Below are positions 17,061 through 25,741 of a stretch of 64,000 bases of DNA, in pieces. How positions within the stretch are numbered: position 1 is the stretch's first letter; every line of letters starts with the position of its first letter. The notes below the pieces were generated by a model. That model worked only from the letters and a program-made list of their open reading frames with translations, did no database searches and was not told the origin of the DNA. Source of the DNA: Maribacter huludaoensis (GTDB lineage Bacteria > Bacteroidota > Bacteroidia > Flavobacteriales > Flavobacteriaceae); NCBI RefSeq assembly GCF_029350945.1, contig NZ_JARKMS010000001.1, forward strand, positions 64,375-128,374, read 5' to 3'. The position numbers and the translations under genes are program-made.

Positions 17061-17984
17061 ATGAAAAGAAGAAGCTTTATTCAAAAATCTGCCCTGACCA
17101 CGGGTGCAATCTCAATAGGCAGCACGTTATCTTATGCAAATGCATTTACCAATGAGGGATCTGCCCATAAATACAATTTAAAATACGCACCTCATTTGGG
17201 CATGTTTAAACATTTGGCCGGTGACGACCCTATAGACCAACTCAACTTTATGGCAGATCAAGGTTATACGGCATTTGAAGATAATGAAATGCGAAAACGA
17301 CCTGTAGCGCTGCAAGAAAAAATGGCGAAAACCATGAAAGAACGTGGGTTGGAAATGGGTGTATTTGTAGCACATGAAATACATTGGAAAACACCCAACT
17401 TGGCATCTGGAGATAAAACCAAAAGGGAAGAGTTTTTAAATGACATCAAAAACTCTATAGCGGTTGCAAAACGGGTAAACGCCAAATGGATGACCGTTGT
17501 ACCAGGTCATTTAGACTTAAAACTAAAAATGGGTTACCAGACCGCCAATGTAATTGAAAGTCTAAAACAAGCTTCGGCATTATTGGAACCACATAATATT
17601 ACTATGGTTTTGGAGCCCTTAAATTTCAGAAATCACCCAGGTTTATTTTTAACGGATTCACCACAGGCATTTGAAATTTGTAGCGCGGTAGATTCGCCTT
17701 CATGTAAAATATTGTTCGACATTTATCATCAGCAAATACAAGAGGGCAATCTAATACCTAATATGGAAGCCTCTTGGTCTGAAATTGCATATATCCAAAT
17801 TGGAGACAACCCTGGTAGAAATGAACCTACGACAGGGGAGATTAATTACCACAATGTATTTAAATGGATACATGCCCAAGGATATAACGGGGTTTTAGGT
17901 ATGGAACATGGTAACTCTAGAGATGGCAAGGAAGGTGAGCTAGCCGTTATTGAGGCTTATAAAAAAGTTGATGCTTTTTTATAA
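17061..17984 (+). CDS. Exported hydroxypyruvate isomerase-like TIM barrel with Tat signal
   Basis: The 307-residue protein starts MKRRSFIQKSALTTGAIS, a twin-arginine signal, with a cleavage site near SYANA. The mature part is a xylose isomerase-like barrel of hydroxypyruvate isomerase type: YAPHLGMF, YTAFEDNEMRKR, WMTVVPGH, TMVLEPLN with the Glu, KILFDIYHQQI with Asp and His, YIQIGDNPGRNEP, and VLGMEHG with the final Glu. It is the third isomerase-like barrel in this island and the second that appears exported. This supports a periplasmic stage of the sugar pathway. The precise reaction cannot be read from the sequence. Confidence 0.87.
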   Translation: MKRRSFIQKSALTTGAISIGSTLSYANAFTNEGSAHKYNLKYAPHLGMFKHLAGDDPIDQLNFMADQGYTAFEDNEMRKRPVALQEKMAKTMKERGLEMGVFVAHEIHWKTPNLASGDKTKREEFLNDIKNSIAVAKRVNAKWMTVVPGHLDLKLKMGYQTANVIESLKQASALLEPHNITMVLEPLNFRNHPGLFLTDSPQAFEICSAVDSPSCKILFDIYHQQIQEGNLIPNMEASWSEIAYIQIGDNPGRNEPTTGEINYHNVFKWIHAQGYNGVLGMEHGNSRDGKEGELAVIEAYKKVDAFL

Positions 17985-18027
17985 ATCTATACCTTAAGAT
18001 TTAGGACAAATACAAATGATCAAAATT

Positions 18028-18066
18028 GCATTTCATCGAAAAACGAAACACTTTTCGATGAAATGC
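18028..18066. repeat. Perfect 15-bp inverted repeat
   Basis: GCATTTCATCGAAAA (18028-18042) pairs exactly with 18052-18066 around a nine-base loop. It lies 44 bases after the isomerase stop and 45 bases before the small gene at 18112. It may end the upstream transcript, though there is no clear U-tract on the plus strand, or it may be an operator. Confidence 0.6.
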
Positions 18067-18111
18067 ATATCTATATTGTAAGAAATTACCTACTTATACG
18101 TTTCTTTGTAT

Positions 18112-18312
18112 ATGTCCCAATACCTACAAACCTTACTCGTTTATGCCGGTTTATTTTTGGCATCAAAATTATCTTTCTATCTGTATAAAAAGATAAAGTC
18201 TCATTCAATAGAATTGTTTAAAATGAGACTCAGTTATAAGTGGTACAACCTTAAAAGTGCCATAAGATTAACGTACCATACCTTATTTAACGATACGATT
18301 AAATTTCCGTAA
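18112..18312 (+). CDS. Small membrane protein, 66 residues
   Basis: I choose the ATG at 18112 over a TTG six bases upstream. The protein has one clear membrane segment (LQTLLVYAGLFLASKLSFYLY, residues 5-25), followed by a basic amphipathic tail with KKIKSHSIELFKMRLSYKWYNLKSAIR. I do not recognise the family. A second tiny membrane ORF at 18363 follows, and both end before a strong terminator at 18488, which supports expression. No function can be given. Confidence 0.5.
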   Translation: MSQYLQTLLVYAGLFLASKLSFYLYKKIKSHSIELFKMRLSYKWYNLKSAIRLTYHTLFNDTIKFP

Positions 18313-18362
18313 TCCAAACACAGATTTTCTACGTATATAACTTATACTCTAATACTTAAGTT

Positions 18363-18452
18363 ATGGATAATTACATCACAATATTGATGATATATGCAGC
18401 TGCGTTAGTTTTTTCAACAGTATTAAAGCCATATATCACTAACGATAAATAA
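18363..18452 (+). CDS. Tiny membrane peptide, 29 residues
   Basis: ATG at 18363 opens MDNYITILMIYAAALVFSTV, followed by LKPYITNDK and a TAA stop at 18450. It is almost entirely one membrane helix. It lies 50 bases after the small membrane protein gene and 36 bases before a strong intrinsic terminator. It is too short for homology to decide. It could equally be a chance ORF, but its position and hydrophobic pattern favour a real small protein. Confidence 0.4.
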   Translation: MDNYITILMIYAAALVFSTVLKPYITNDK

Positions 18453-18487
18453 GACCCCCCTTACTTAACCTCGGCTTAGCCGTATAT

Positions 18488-18518
18488 AAAAAAGACCCCA
18501 TTATGCGGGGTCTTTTTT
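18488..18518. terminator. Strong terminator
   Basis: AAAAAAGACCCC and GGGGTCTTTTTT form a perfect GC-rich hairpin around ATTATGC, with a U-run. It ends the transcript carrying the two small membrane ORFs. Confidence 0.93.
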
Positions 18519-18872
18519 ATTTTTTATAGAAAATTCCGATTAAATATTTCTTTGAAATAACCTCTATTACCAATAGAACATGTAACACTAATTGTTATAT
18601 AATTCAGGATTAAAATCATTTAAGCTTTCACAATTTAAATCCATATCGCCCAATCAATAGTAATTTATGCTCATAATATACAGGACAAAAAAAATGTACG
18701 GTCCCACTAATGCTTCTATTATGAAAAATGCCCACCAAGTCTAATAAAGGTAGTTCCCCCGAAACCTTTTCTTAGAATGTAATCGTACGACGAATCGTAG
18801 TTATACTTATTTTGGCGCTCAAACATTAGATATAAGATAACATACACTATCTTATAAAGAACCGTACTAATT
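18519..18872. other. Intergenic stretch with no convincing gene
   Basis: No ORF here has clear coding character. TATAAGATA at 18831-18839 and TATCTTATA at 18848-18856 form a short perfect inverted repeat just past the stop of the minus-strand gene. It may be a weak terminator for that gene. Confidence 0.5.
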
Positions 18873-19430
18873 TTAAACCTTTATTTCTGCATTAAAAGAA
18901 CCATTAATGTATAATGCTTCTCCCTTTGTATTTTCTAATTGTACCTCTAATCTACCATCTATAATGTTAGCATAACTATCGGCAATAATAATGTTCCCGG
19001 ATTTTACAAAAAAAGGCAATTCACTTAAACCTCCCATATCTGCAAAACCAAAAACCCCACTGAAACTTTTCATCAGTCGGTCAATATTTTGAACACTATA
19101 TGTTCCTGATTGCACCCCATAATTACCTTTTTTTTTAGATGCAATTATAAACTCTAAAGTTTGCAACTGCGCATCATCACAAGTAACAAAACGCAACAAC
19201 AATTTTTCTGTTGTATTACAAAATTTATCTTCTTCAATACTATTTTCAAAGGTTGCTATTCCGTCTAAATGGAAGCTCATTTTACCTTCAATATCAAAAC
19301 TACAAGTACCGTCTCTTAAACTTGACGTTTCAAAATCCGCTTTTGAACCGCCCGCAAGTAAAATGAATGGTACAAACCAAAAACAAACTATTTTAAAAGA
19401 CTTGTATATAAATCTAATAATGCTCTGCAT
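18873..19430 (-). CDS. Secreted protein of unknown function
   Basis: The 185-residue protein has an N-terminal signal-like segment (IVCFWFVPFILLAGGSKA, about residues 14-31). A beta-rich body with three Cys residues follows (GTCSFDIEGKM, DKFCNTTEK, FVTCDDAQ). A pattern of short strands suggests a beta-sandwich of the kind common in exported flavobacterial proteins. I recognise no family. A 46-residue small ORF lies 10 bases upstream in the same direction and is probably co-transcribed. Confidence 0.6.
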   Translation of the reverse strand: MQSIIRFIYKSFKIVCFWFVPFILLAGGSKADFETSSLRDGTCSFDIEGKMSFHLDGIATFENSIEEDKFCNTTEKLLLRFVTCDDAQLQTLEFIIASKKKGNYGVQSGTYSVQNIDRLMKSFSGVFGFADMGGLSELPFFVKSGNIIIADSYANIIDGRLEVQLENTKGEALYINGSFNAEIKV

Positions 19431-19440
19431 GGATTTATAA

Positions 19441-19581
19441 TTAAGGTCTATTAAAATTCTGGTCTTGAACTTTGTTCGCTACAGCCAAATTTTCATTTAA
19501 ACGCCCTTCTTCCTTCATAAACTGAGAAGCAATCAATAAGACTACTATAAATAATGCCAACATAATGCTGCATTTCCTCAT
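19441..19581 (-). CDS. Small membrane or secreted peptide, 46 residues
   Basis: Reading the minus strand from the ATG at 19581 gives MRKCSIMLALFIVVLLIASQ, then FMKEEGRLNENLAVANKVQDQNFNRP and a stop at 19441. The first 20 residues form a signal or membrane segment, and the rest is a charged helix. It precedes the secreted protein gene at 18873-19430 by only 10 bases, which fits an operon. I do not recognise a family, and it is shorter than most gene callers would keep. Confidence 0.5.
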   Translation of the reverse strand: MRKCSIMLALFIVVLLIASQFMKEEGRLNENLAVANKVQDQNFNRP

Positions 19582-19886
19582 ATCAAATTCATTTATAACA
19601 ACCTGAAGTTCTTTGCTAAAGGTAAATTTAAGCTCAAAACTGGTAGACCTATATTGTATAACCTGTGCCTTTTTTTGTATAATCGGAAAACAAAAATTTA
19701 GTCCAGTTCACAAAATTTTACTTTTGTAGTCTTTTTCTTTCTTTTTATTAATGGTATGTGATTTAAAACCCTGGGACCAAAATCTACCGATTACACCAAT
19801 ATTTCCTCCATTGATACAAATTAATACCAGAAAATTAGACAAGCATTTAATTTTTCATAACTTTCTAACTTGATACCCGATCTTTT
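19582..19886. other. Intergenic promoter region between divergent units
   Basis: The stretch lies between the minus-strand small ORF and the plus-strand LytTR regulator gene. It must hold both promoters. I see AT-rich sequence with T-runs near 19720-19760 but no clear -7/-33 pair, and only a poor 40-codon ORF near 19751. Confidence 0.4.
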
Positions 19887-20621
19887 ATGTTACAAGCCGT
19901 AATCGTTGATGATGAAATTAAAGCGCTTCAAAGCCTCACCTGGGAACTAACAAATTTTAGTGATGAAATCAATGTAATAGCATCATTTACAAACCCCCAT
20001 GAAGCATTGTCCTATTTAGAAAAAAACACGCCAGACTGCCTTTTTTTAGATATAGAAATGCCAACAATGGACGGTTTTCAGTTTATTAGAAAACTTACAA
20101 ATAAAAATTTCCCCGTTATTATTACCACCGCGTATCATCAATATGCGTTGAAAGCGATAAAAAGTCAGGCATTAGATTATCTTTTAAAGCCCATTGATAC
20201 GGATGATTTGGAAGAAACCATTGTAAAAATAAAAAAATTCCATAGTTCAAATTTTTCTGTGGAAAATTTAGAAATGGCACTTATAAATTATAATTCCAAA
20301 GCAATACACAAGCGCATTACCCTAAATACGGATGGTAAGATATTGTTTTTGGAAAGTGATGAAATATTATACGCTGAATCTGATGGTAATTATAGCACCA
20401 TATTTTTAAATGATGGGCAAAAAATAGTACTTACAAAAAAGCTGAAAGAAGTAAATGAACTATTACCTTCAGATTCATTTTTTAGAATTCATAATTCATA
20501 CATCATTAATTTAAATAAGATAAAAGAGTTTCTTAAGACAGATGGCTATGTGGTATTAAAATCAAATCATAAAATTCCTGTATCCAGGCAAAAAAAATCA
20601 GATTTTTTAGACATGCTTTAA
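19887..20621 (+). CDS. LytTR-family response regulator
   Basis: The 244-residue protein has an N-terminal receiver domain, starting AVIVDDE. The phosphoacceptor is Asp55 in CLFLDIEMP, and Lys101 lies in YLLKPID. The C-terminal LytTR DNA-binding domain runs from about residue 138 and includes ILYAESDGNYSTIFL and FFRIHNSYIINLNKIKEF. It is the likely partner of the histidine kinase gene that starts 50 bases downstream in the same direction. Targets may include genes in the immediate neighbourhood. Confidence 0.94.
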   Translation: MLQAVIVDDEIKALQSLTWELTNFSDEINVIASFTNPHEALSYLEKNTPDCLFLDIEMPTMDGFQFIRKLTNKNFPVIITTAYHQYALKAIKSQALDYLLKPIDTDDLEETIVKIKKFHSSNFSVENLEMALINYNSKAIHKRITLNTDGKILFLESDEILYAESDGNYSTIFLNDGQKIVLTKKLKEVNELLPSDSFFRIHNSYIINLNKIKEFLKTDGYVVLKSNHKIPVSRQKKSDFLDML

Positions 20622-20671
20622 ACCATTAACTTGGCTCTCATAAATATTATTCAGCTTTTCTTAAATTAATA

Positions 20672-22609
20672 GTGCGTAAACTCAAGTACAAAATTCTATT
20701 CCTTCTTCTGCACACCTTAGTGTTAACGAATCTTGTCCACTCTCAAGACATACCTCTAAGCTTACAAAGAAGTACGGATAGTTTGCTAAAGGCAACTCCT
20801 AAAACTTGTCAAGAAATAGATAGACTACTGGGCACATTTAGCAACGACACTATCGCACTGCGGTATATAGAGCAAAAATCACTTTTAAATAAATATTATT
20901 TAGGACAGGCATATGCCCTAAATAATCTTGGCAGTATTTACCGCGATCAATCATTATATGTTAAATCGCTTGACTTATATCAACAAGCGCTAAAGGCATC
21001 TGTAGAGGCAGACAATATAGAATTTAGGGTTTATAGCCTTAATATGATAAGTACGGTACATAGACGTACAGATGCTTTCAAATCTGCTTTGGATTACAGT
21101 CAAGATGCCTTAGAATTAGCCGAAACGGTTGCAAATCCTAATTTAGGGCTCAAAAAAAGTATTATCGTATCATTGAACAGCATTGGTAGTATCTATCAAA
21201 TGCTAGAGCAGTATGAACTGGCCATAGAGAAGTATGAAAAAGCAATGCTACTGGAAAAAGAACTTGATGATAAATTGGGTTTGGCCATAAATCACCTCAA
21301 CTTAGGAGAGTGTTATGAATCTCAAGGTAAACTAGAGCCTGGTTTAAAAAATTTCCGTAAATCATTGGTTTATTATGAACTTATGGACTCCAGTACGGGT
21401 AAAATAAAAGCCAATTATAACATAGCCCACGTCTATGTTCACCAAGGCAAGGTTAAAGAAGCAATCAATATACTAGAAACCAATTTACTAAAAGCCATAT
21501 CCCTAAATGACAAAAAGATAATTACTACAATTTACATTAACCTTGGCTGGGCAAATATTAGATTGGAAGACTATGATGCTGCCGAAACCAACCTAGAATC
21601 TGGTTTAGCACTTGCAGAGAAATATGAATTTAATATTGAAATAGCAGATGCCAATAAATTCTTATCTGAACTTTGGATAAAAAAAGATGATTATGAGAAG
21701 GGTATGAAGTATTTCAAAGAATCTAAAAAGTATGAAGAACGTATAACGAATGCGCTTAACCTTAGATATGTAAATGATATGATCTTAAGGTATGAATCTC
21801 AAATAAGAGCCAATCAGCTAGAGCGGCTTGCCCAAGAAAACGAATCTGTACGATTAAGGTTGAAAAAGAATAAGACCATGCTTATTATCATTGGTATATC
21901 CTTAATATTACTGATCGGCATACTATATATTCTTTATCGTCAAAGTCAACTTAATGCGGACAAAAAACTATTGACTTTAGAACAGAGTATGTTACGTAGT
22001 CAAATGAATCCGCATTTTTTATTCAACTCTTTGAATTCCATAAAATTATATATTATAAACAATGAGAAAAAGAATGCCGTTCATTATTTAAACAAGTTCT
22101 CAAAACTAGTACGTAAAATATTGGAAGCATCTTCCCAAAGAGAAATTACGCTGGCAGAAGAACTGGAAACAGTAGAATTATATATGAACATTGAGAATAT
22201 TAGATTTTCAAATGAAATTAACTTCAATGTTCATATTAAAGATGACATAGACCCGCATAACATTAAAATACCTTCACTTATTTTACAGCCTTTTTTAGAG
22301 AATGCGCTATGGCACGGACTATCATCTAAAGACGGCTTAAAGAATATTTACCTAGAAGTAAAAAAAGGTAAAAGCGGATTTATAGAAATTGTTATTACCG
22401 ATAACGGTGTAGGTAGAGATGCCGCAGAGAAAATTAAAGACAGTAAACTACTAAAAAGAAAGTCTGTAGGTATTGATATCACTAAAGAACGACTTGCAAA
22501 TTTTTCTCGTGATTATGAGAATTTCTTCCATGTGGATATCATTGATAAATTTGATGATAACACAAACCCGATCGGTACACAGATCGTAATTTATATACCT
22601 ACTATTTAA
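20672..22609 (+). CDS. TPR-containing LytS-type sensor histidine kinase
   Basis: The 645-residue protein starts at a GTG, since no in-frame ATG precedes the signal peptide (LLLHTLVLTNLVHSQD). Tetratricopeptide repeats follow from about residue 60 to 350, for example ALNNLGSIYRDQSLYVKSLDLYQQAL and AINHLNLGECYESQGKLEPGLKNF. A membrane segment lies at about 402-422. The His_kinase motif QMNPHFLFNSLNSIK has its His near residue 447, and an ATPase domain with ITDNGVGRD ends the protein. The periplasmic TPR sensor region is common in Bacteroidota. Its 3' end overlaps the convergent DUF3109 gene by eight bases. Confidence 0.93.
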   Translation: MRKLKYKILFLLLHTLVLTNLVHSQDIPLSLQRSTDSLLKATPKTCQEIDRLLGTFSNDTIALRYIEQKSLLNKYYLGQAYALNNLGSIYRDQSLYVKSLDLYQQALKASVEADNIEFRVYSLNMISTVHRRTDAFKSALDYSQDALELAETVANPNLGLKKSIIVSLNSIGSIYQMLEQYELAIEKYEKAMLLEKELDDKLGLAINHLNLGECYESQGKLEPGLKNFRKSLVYYELMDSSTGKIKANYNIAHVYVHQGKVKEAINILETNLLKAISLNDKKIITTIYINLGWANIRLEDYDAAETNLESGLALAEKYEFNIEIADANKFLSELWIKKDDYEKGMKYFKESKKYEERITNALNLRYVNDMILRYESQIRANQLERLAQENESVRLRLKKNKTMLIIIGISLILLIGILYILYRQSQLNADKKLLTLEQSMLRSQMNPHFLFNSLNSIKLYIINNEKKNAVHYLNKFSKLVRKILEASSQREITLAEELETVELYMNIENIRFSNEINFNVHIKDDIDPHNIKIPSLILQPFLENALWHGLSSKDGLKNIYLEVKKGKSGFIEIVITDNGVGRDAAEKIKDSKLLKRKSVGIDITKERLANFSRDYENFFHVDIIDKFDDNTNPIGTQIVIYIPTI

Positions 22610-23171
22610 GATGGTCTTTTGCCACTTCTTCTAATTCAGCATACCATTCTTCTCCAAATTTGCGAACCAAAGCCTCTTTTACGAATTTATAGATCGGCAC
22701 TTTTAACTCGTCACCTAAGGCACATGCGGGATCACAGATTTGCCATTTATGATAATTGACAGCGGTCAATTCTGTGTATTCACGTACTCTAATAGGATAT
22801 AGGTGGCATGAAACCGGTTTTTTCCAATCAATTACTCCCTGATTAAAGGCTTCTTCAATACCACATTTAGCTATTTTCTTTTCATCGAAAATAACGTAGG
22901 CACATTCACTACCGTTAACCAAAGGTGTTTCCCACTCACCATCTTCACCTTTGATAAAAGCACCTTGCTCTTCAATAACCGCAACACCTTCTGGTCTTAA
23001 AAAAGGCTTCACTTTAGCATAGATATCTACCATTATCTCAGTTTCAGAATCTTCCACCGGCGCACCTGCTTCGCCATCAACACAGCAACCACCTTTGCAT
23101 GCACTTAGATTACACACAAAATCGTTTTCTATTATCTCTTCGGATACTATGGTTTTCCCTAATTGAAACAT
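22602..23171 (-). CDS. DUF3109 family cysteine-cluster protein
   Basis: The 189-residue protein has an N-terminal Cys cluster, NDFVCNLSACKGGCCVDGE (Cys20, 25, 29, 30), and further Cys in SECAYVIF, AKCGIEEAF, VSCHLYPIR and ICDPACALG. This arrangement is that of the DUF3109/YkgJ-related zinc or iron-sulfur families. The biochemical role is unknown. The gene is convergent with the sensor kinase and overlaps its last eight bases. Confidence 0.9.
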   Translation of the reverse strand: MFQLGKTIVSEEIIENDFVCNLSACKGGCCVDGEAGAPVEDSETEIMVDIYAKVKPFLRPEGVAVIEEQGAFIKGEDGEWETPLVNGSECAYVIFDEKKIAKCGIEEAFNQGVIDWKKPVSCHLYPIRVREYTELTAVNYHKWQICDPACALGDELKVPIYKFVKEALVRKFGEEWYAELEEVAKDHLK

Positions 23172-23263
23172 AACCTAATTTAAAGGGCGCAAGATACATT
23201 TTTTAAAAAGTATAGGTCTTAGAAAATTTTAACAATAAACATCTAAGTGCATAGTTATAAACG

Positions 23264-23271
23264 TAAATTTG
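23264..23271 (+). promoter_or_regulatory. Candidate -7 element
   Basis: TAAATTTG matches the Bacteroidota -7 consensus TAnnTTTG. It lies 16 bases before the MarC start codon. No TTG is found at the expected -33 distance. Confidence 0.35.
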
Positions 23272-23286
23272 CAAAAAAATTGAAAG

Positions 23287-23865
23287 ATGGAATTTCATTT
23301 TAACTTGAGGGAAATTGCAACCGCTAGTATGGTTTTATTCGCCGTAATTGATATTTTAGGCAGTATACCCATTATTATTGGTCTTAGAAAAAAAGTAGGT
23401 CACATTCAGTCTGAAAAGGCATCGATCGTAGCTGCAGTGATTATGGTCGCATTTTTGTTTCTAGGAGATGAAATATTAGGTTTGATCGGCATTGATGTAA
23501 ATTCATTTGCCGTTGCCGGTGCGTTCATTATATTCTTTTTGGCCATTGAAATGATTTTAGGCATTCAATTGTACAAAGATGATGAACCGGAAAGTGCCTC
23601 CATTGTACCAATTGCCTTCCCTTTAATTGCCGGTGCAGGTACGCTGACATCGTTACTTTCTTTACGTGCAGAATATTATGTAGAGAATATTATAGTAGCG
23701 ATCGTGGTGAACATTATTTTTGTTTTTATAGTACTTAAATCATCTCTTAAGATTGAAAAAATGTTAGGTAAGAATGGGGTAAACGTCATTAGAAAAGTAT
23801 TTGGAGTAATTCTTATGGCCATAGCTGTTAAATTGTTCGCCGCAAATATCAATGAACTTTTCTAG
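23287..23865 (+). CDS. MarC-family integral membrane protein
   Basis: The 192-residue protein has about six membrane segments and the MarC family features FAVIDILGSIPIIIGLR near the N-terminus and AFPLIAGAGTLTSLLSL in the middle. Its role is unclear; E. coli MarC was once linked to multiple antibiotic resistance, but that link was not upheld. A 67-residue membrane protein gene follows after 36 bases. Confidence 0.92.
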   Translation: MEFHFNLREIATASMVLFAVIDILGSIPIIIGLRKKVGHIQSEKASIVAAVIMVAFLFLGDEILGLIGIDVNSFAVAGAFIIFFLAIEMILGIQLYKDDEPESASIVPIAFPLIAGAGTLTSLLSLRAEYYVENIIVAIVVNIIFVFIVLKSSLKIEKMLGKNGVNVIRKVFGVILMAIAVKLFAANINELF

Positions 23866-23901
23866 ACCGATAGAAGGTTGTACTTTTATAAAAACAAGTT
23901 T

Positions 23902-24105
23902 ATGAGCAAGACATTATCCATAATATTCATTGTAATTGCAATAGCGCTTATTGCCTATAATGTAACTCTAGTGAATTTTGCCGACCCTTTTGAAAAAAAT
24001 AGTACCATAGCATTAATTGGTATAATGGCTTCATTATGCGCCATTGTGCTTCTTTTGGTTTTCATTACCAGTAGAAAGATTCGAGATAAAATTAATGAAG
24101 ATTAA
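23902..24105 (+). CDS. Small two-helix membrane protein, 67 residues
   Basis: I choose the ATG at 23902 (MSKTLSIIFIVIAIALIAY); a TTG at 23878 is in frame but would add a basic, non-conserved stretch. Two membrane segments, at about residues 4-22 and 36-56, are followed by the short basic tail SRKIRDKINED. I do not recognise a named family, but small proteins of this layout recur in Flavobacteriaceae. It is co-directional with marC. Its last four bases overlap the convergent S41 protease gene. Confidence 0.75.
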   Translation: MSKTLSIIFIVIAIALIAYNVTLVNFADPFEKNSTIALIGIMASLCAIVLLLVFITSRKIRDKINED

Positions 24106-25730
24106 TTATTGGCTTTAATTTCACCAGATTCTTGTTGCTGAATAGTGCCGGCATCTAGTTCAAGAACCTTTTGTAACATTAGGTCTTCGTCTGACTTTAT
24201 TTTGGCATGTATGTTCGTATTGAACAACTGTTCTGCAATACTCGCTTTTAAGAATCGTTTTATACTTTGTTCATAATCATAGAAGTTCATTCTTAAATTT
24301 CTATCTATGGAATACGATACAAATTTCTCAAAAAGGATGTCGTCAACCCTAAAATCTTTCACATATTCTTCCTGCGTATAATGGGCATATCTTTCTCGAT
24401 CTTCATCTAAATGCTCAAATACGAAGAACGATAAAAACCCTAGATTATCCATACTCTCAACAGCTTCCTTTTCATTGCTGCCAATAGGTACAAATACGTC
24501 TGGGATAATACCACCGCCACCATATACCACTTTTCCCTTAGGTGTTGTAAACTTCAAAGAATCCGCTACTTTAATGCTATCAACAGAAATCATTTCACCA
24601 CTATGAAATCTATCTGTAAAACGTTGATAATAATCTTTAGTTCCGTTTGCGTATGTTTTTTGAATACTTCTACCTGTTGGTGTGTAATATCTAGAAACGG
24701 TTAACCTTACTGCAGAACCGTCGCCCAAGGCCATTTCGCGTTGCACCAAGCCCTTACCAAAAGATCTTCGGCCAACTATAGTACCTATATCGTTATCTTG
24801 TAAAGCACCTGCTACAATTTCACTTGCAGAGGCAGACCTTTCATTGATCAATACATAGATTGGCTTATCTTCAAAGCTACCTTCATCTGTAGCATAACTT
24901 TTGTTGATCTTACCTTTTTTGTTTTTGGTAAACAAAATAAGCTTACCATCTTCAAGAAACTCATCTGCCATTTCTTCTGCCATACCCAAATAACCACCAG
25001 GGTTGTCACGAAGATCTAATACCAACTTGCCAGCACCACGCTTTTGTAATTCAACCAAAGCATCTTTAAATTCTTTATACGTAGATTCTGCAAAGCGGTT
25101 TACTTTTATATACCCAATGTCCTTTGTAAGCATATAATATGCATCAACACTTTTTAAAGGAACAATACCACGTTTAACCTTTACCTTAAACGTTCTGTCT
25201 TCAGATTTTCTATAAACGGTAAGATCGATAGAAGTGCCTTCTTTTCCTTTTAATTTTTCTACAATGACCTCGCTAGGATAGTCTTTACCGAACAACGTAT
25301 CGTTATCCGCCATTAAAATACGATCACCGGGCAAAATTCCCTTAGAATAACTTGGTCCGTCCTTTACAGTCTTAATAACCGCTATAGAATCTTTGTAAGC
25401 ATAAAAATTGATACCAATACCCACAAAATCACCCTTCATATTTTCGGTTACACCAGACATTTCTTTTTCTGAAATGTAAACTGAATGCGGGTCTAATTTT
25501 TCTAGAATACTATTTACGGTAACGTCTACAATACTATCCGTATTCACATCATCTACATATTCATAGTCAATGTAATCAATAAGTCTATTAAGTTTATCTT
25601 TCTTTGAATTCGTAGAAAAAAGACGTTCGGGAGAATCGTTAAAATTCAGTTTTCCGCCTATAAAAAATCCCAATGCAAGCGCAGAAGCGATAATTAAAGG
25701 AAATAGAGCACTGTATTTTTTATTCATCAT
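24102..25730 (-). CDS. S41-family C-terminal processing protease
   Basis: The 542-residue protein has an N-terminal membrane anchor or signal (FPLIIASALALGFFIGG). A PDZ domain covers about residues 90-175, including GIGINFYAYKDSIAVIKTVKDGPSYSKGILPGDRI. The tail-specific protease core follows: GYIKVNRFAE, LVLDLRDNPGGYL, then SASASEIVAGAL with the probable catalytic Ser and RRSFGKGLVQ with the Lys. A C-terminal helical extension follows. It cleaves exported proteins in the periplasm. It is the last gene in the run TerB-DnaJ, HupE-like, dCMP deaminase, protease. Confidence 0.93.
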   Translation of the reverse strand: MMNKKYSALFPLIIASALALGFFIGGKLNFNDSPERLFSTNSKKDKLNRLIDYIDYEYVDDVNTDSIVDVTVNSILEKLDPHSVYISEKEMSGVTENMKGDFVGIGINFYAYKDSIAVIKTVKDGPSYSKGILPGDRILMADNDTLFGKDYPSEVIVEKLKGKEGTSIDLTVYRKSEDRTFKVKVKRGIVPLKSVDAYYMLTKDIGYIKVNRFAESTYKEFKDALVELQKRGAGKLVLDLRDNPGGYLGMAEEMADEFLEDGKLILFTKNKKGKINKSYATDEGSFEDKPIYVLINERSASASEIVAGALQDNDIGTIVGRRSFGKGLVQREMALGDGSAVRLTVSRYYTPTGRSIQKTYANGTKDYYQRFTDRFHSGEMISVDSIKVADSLKFTTPKGKVVYGGGGIIPDVFVPIGSNEKEAVESMDNLGFLSFFVFEHLDEDRERYAHYTQEEYVKDFRVDDILFEKFVSYSIDRNLRMNFYDYEQSIKRFLKASIAEQLFNTNIHAKIKSDEDLMLQKVLELDAGTIQQQESGEIKANN

Positions 25731-25741
25731 AGATGTAAACG

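Noticed and set aside
18453..18872. 25-codon ORF starting near 18668
   Set aside because: Short, without hydrophobic pattern or neighbours to support it.
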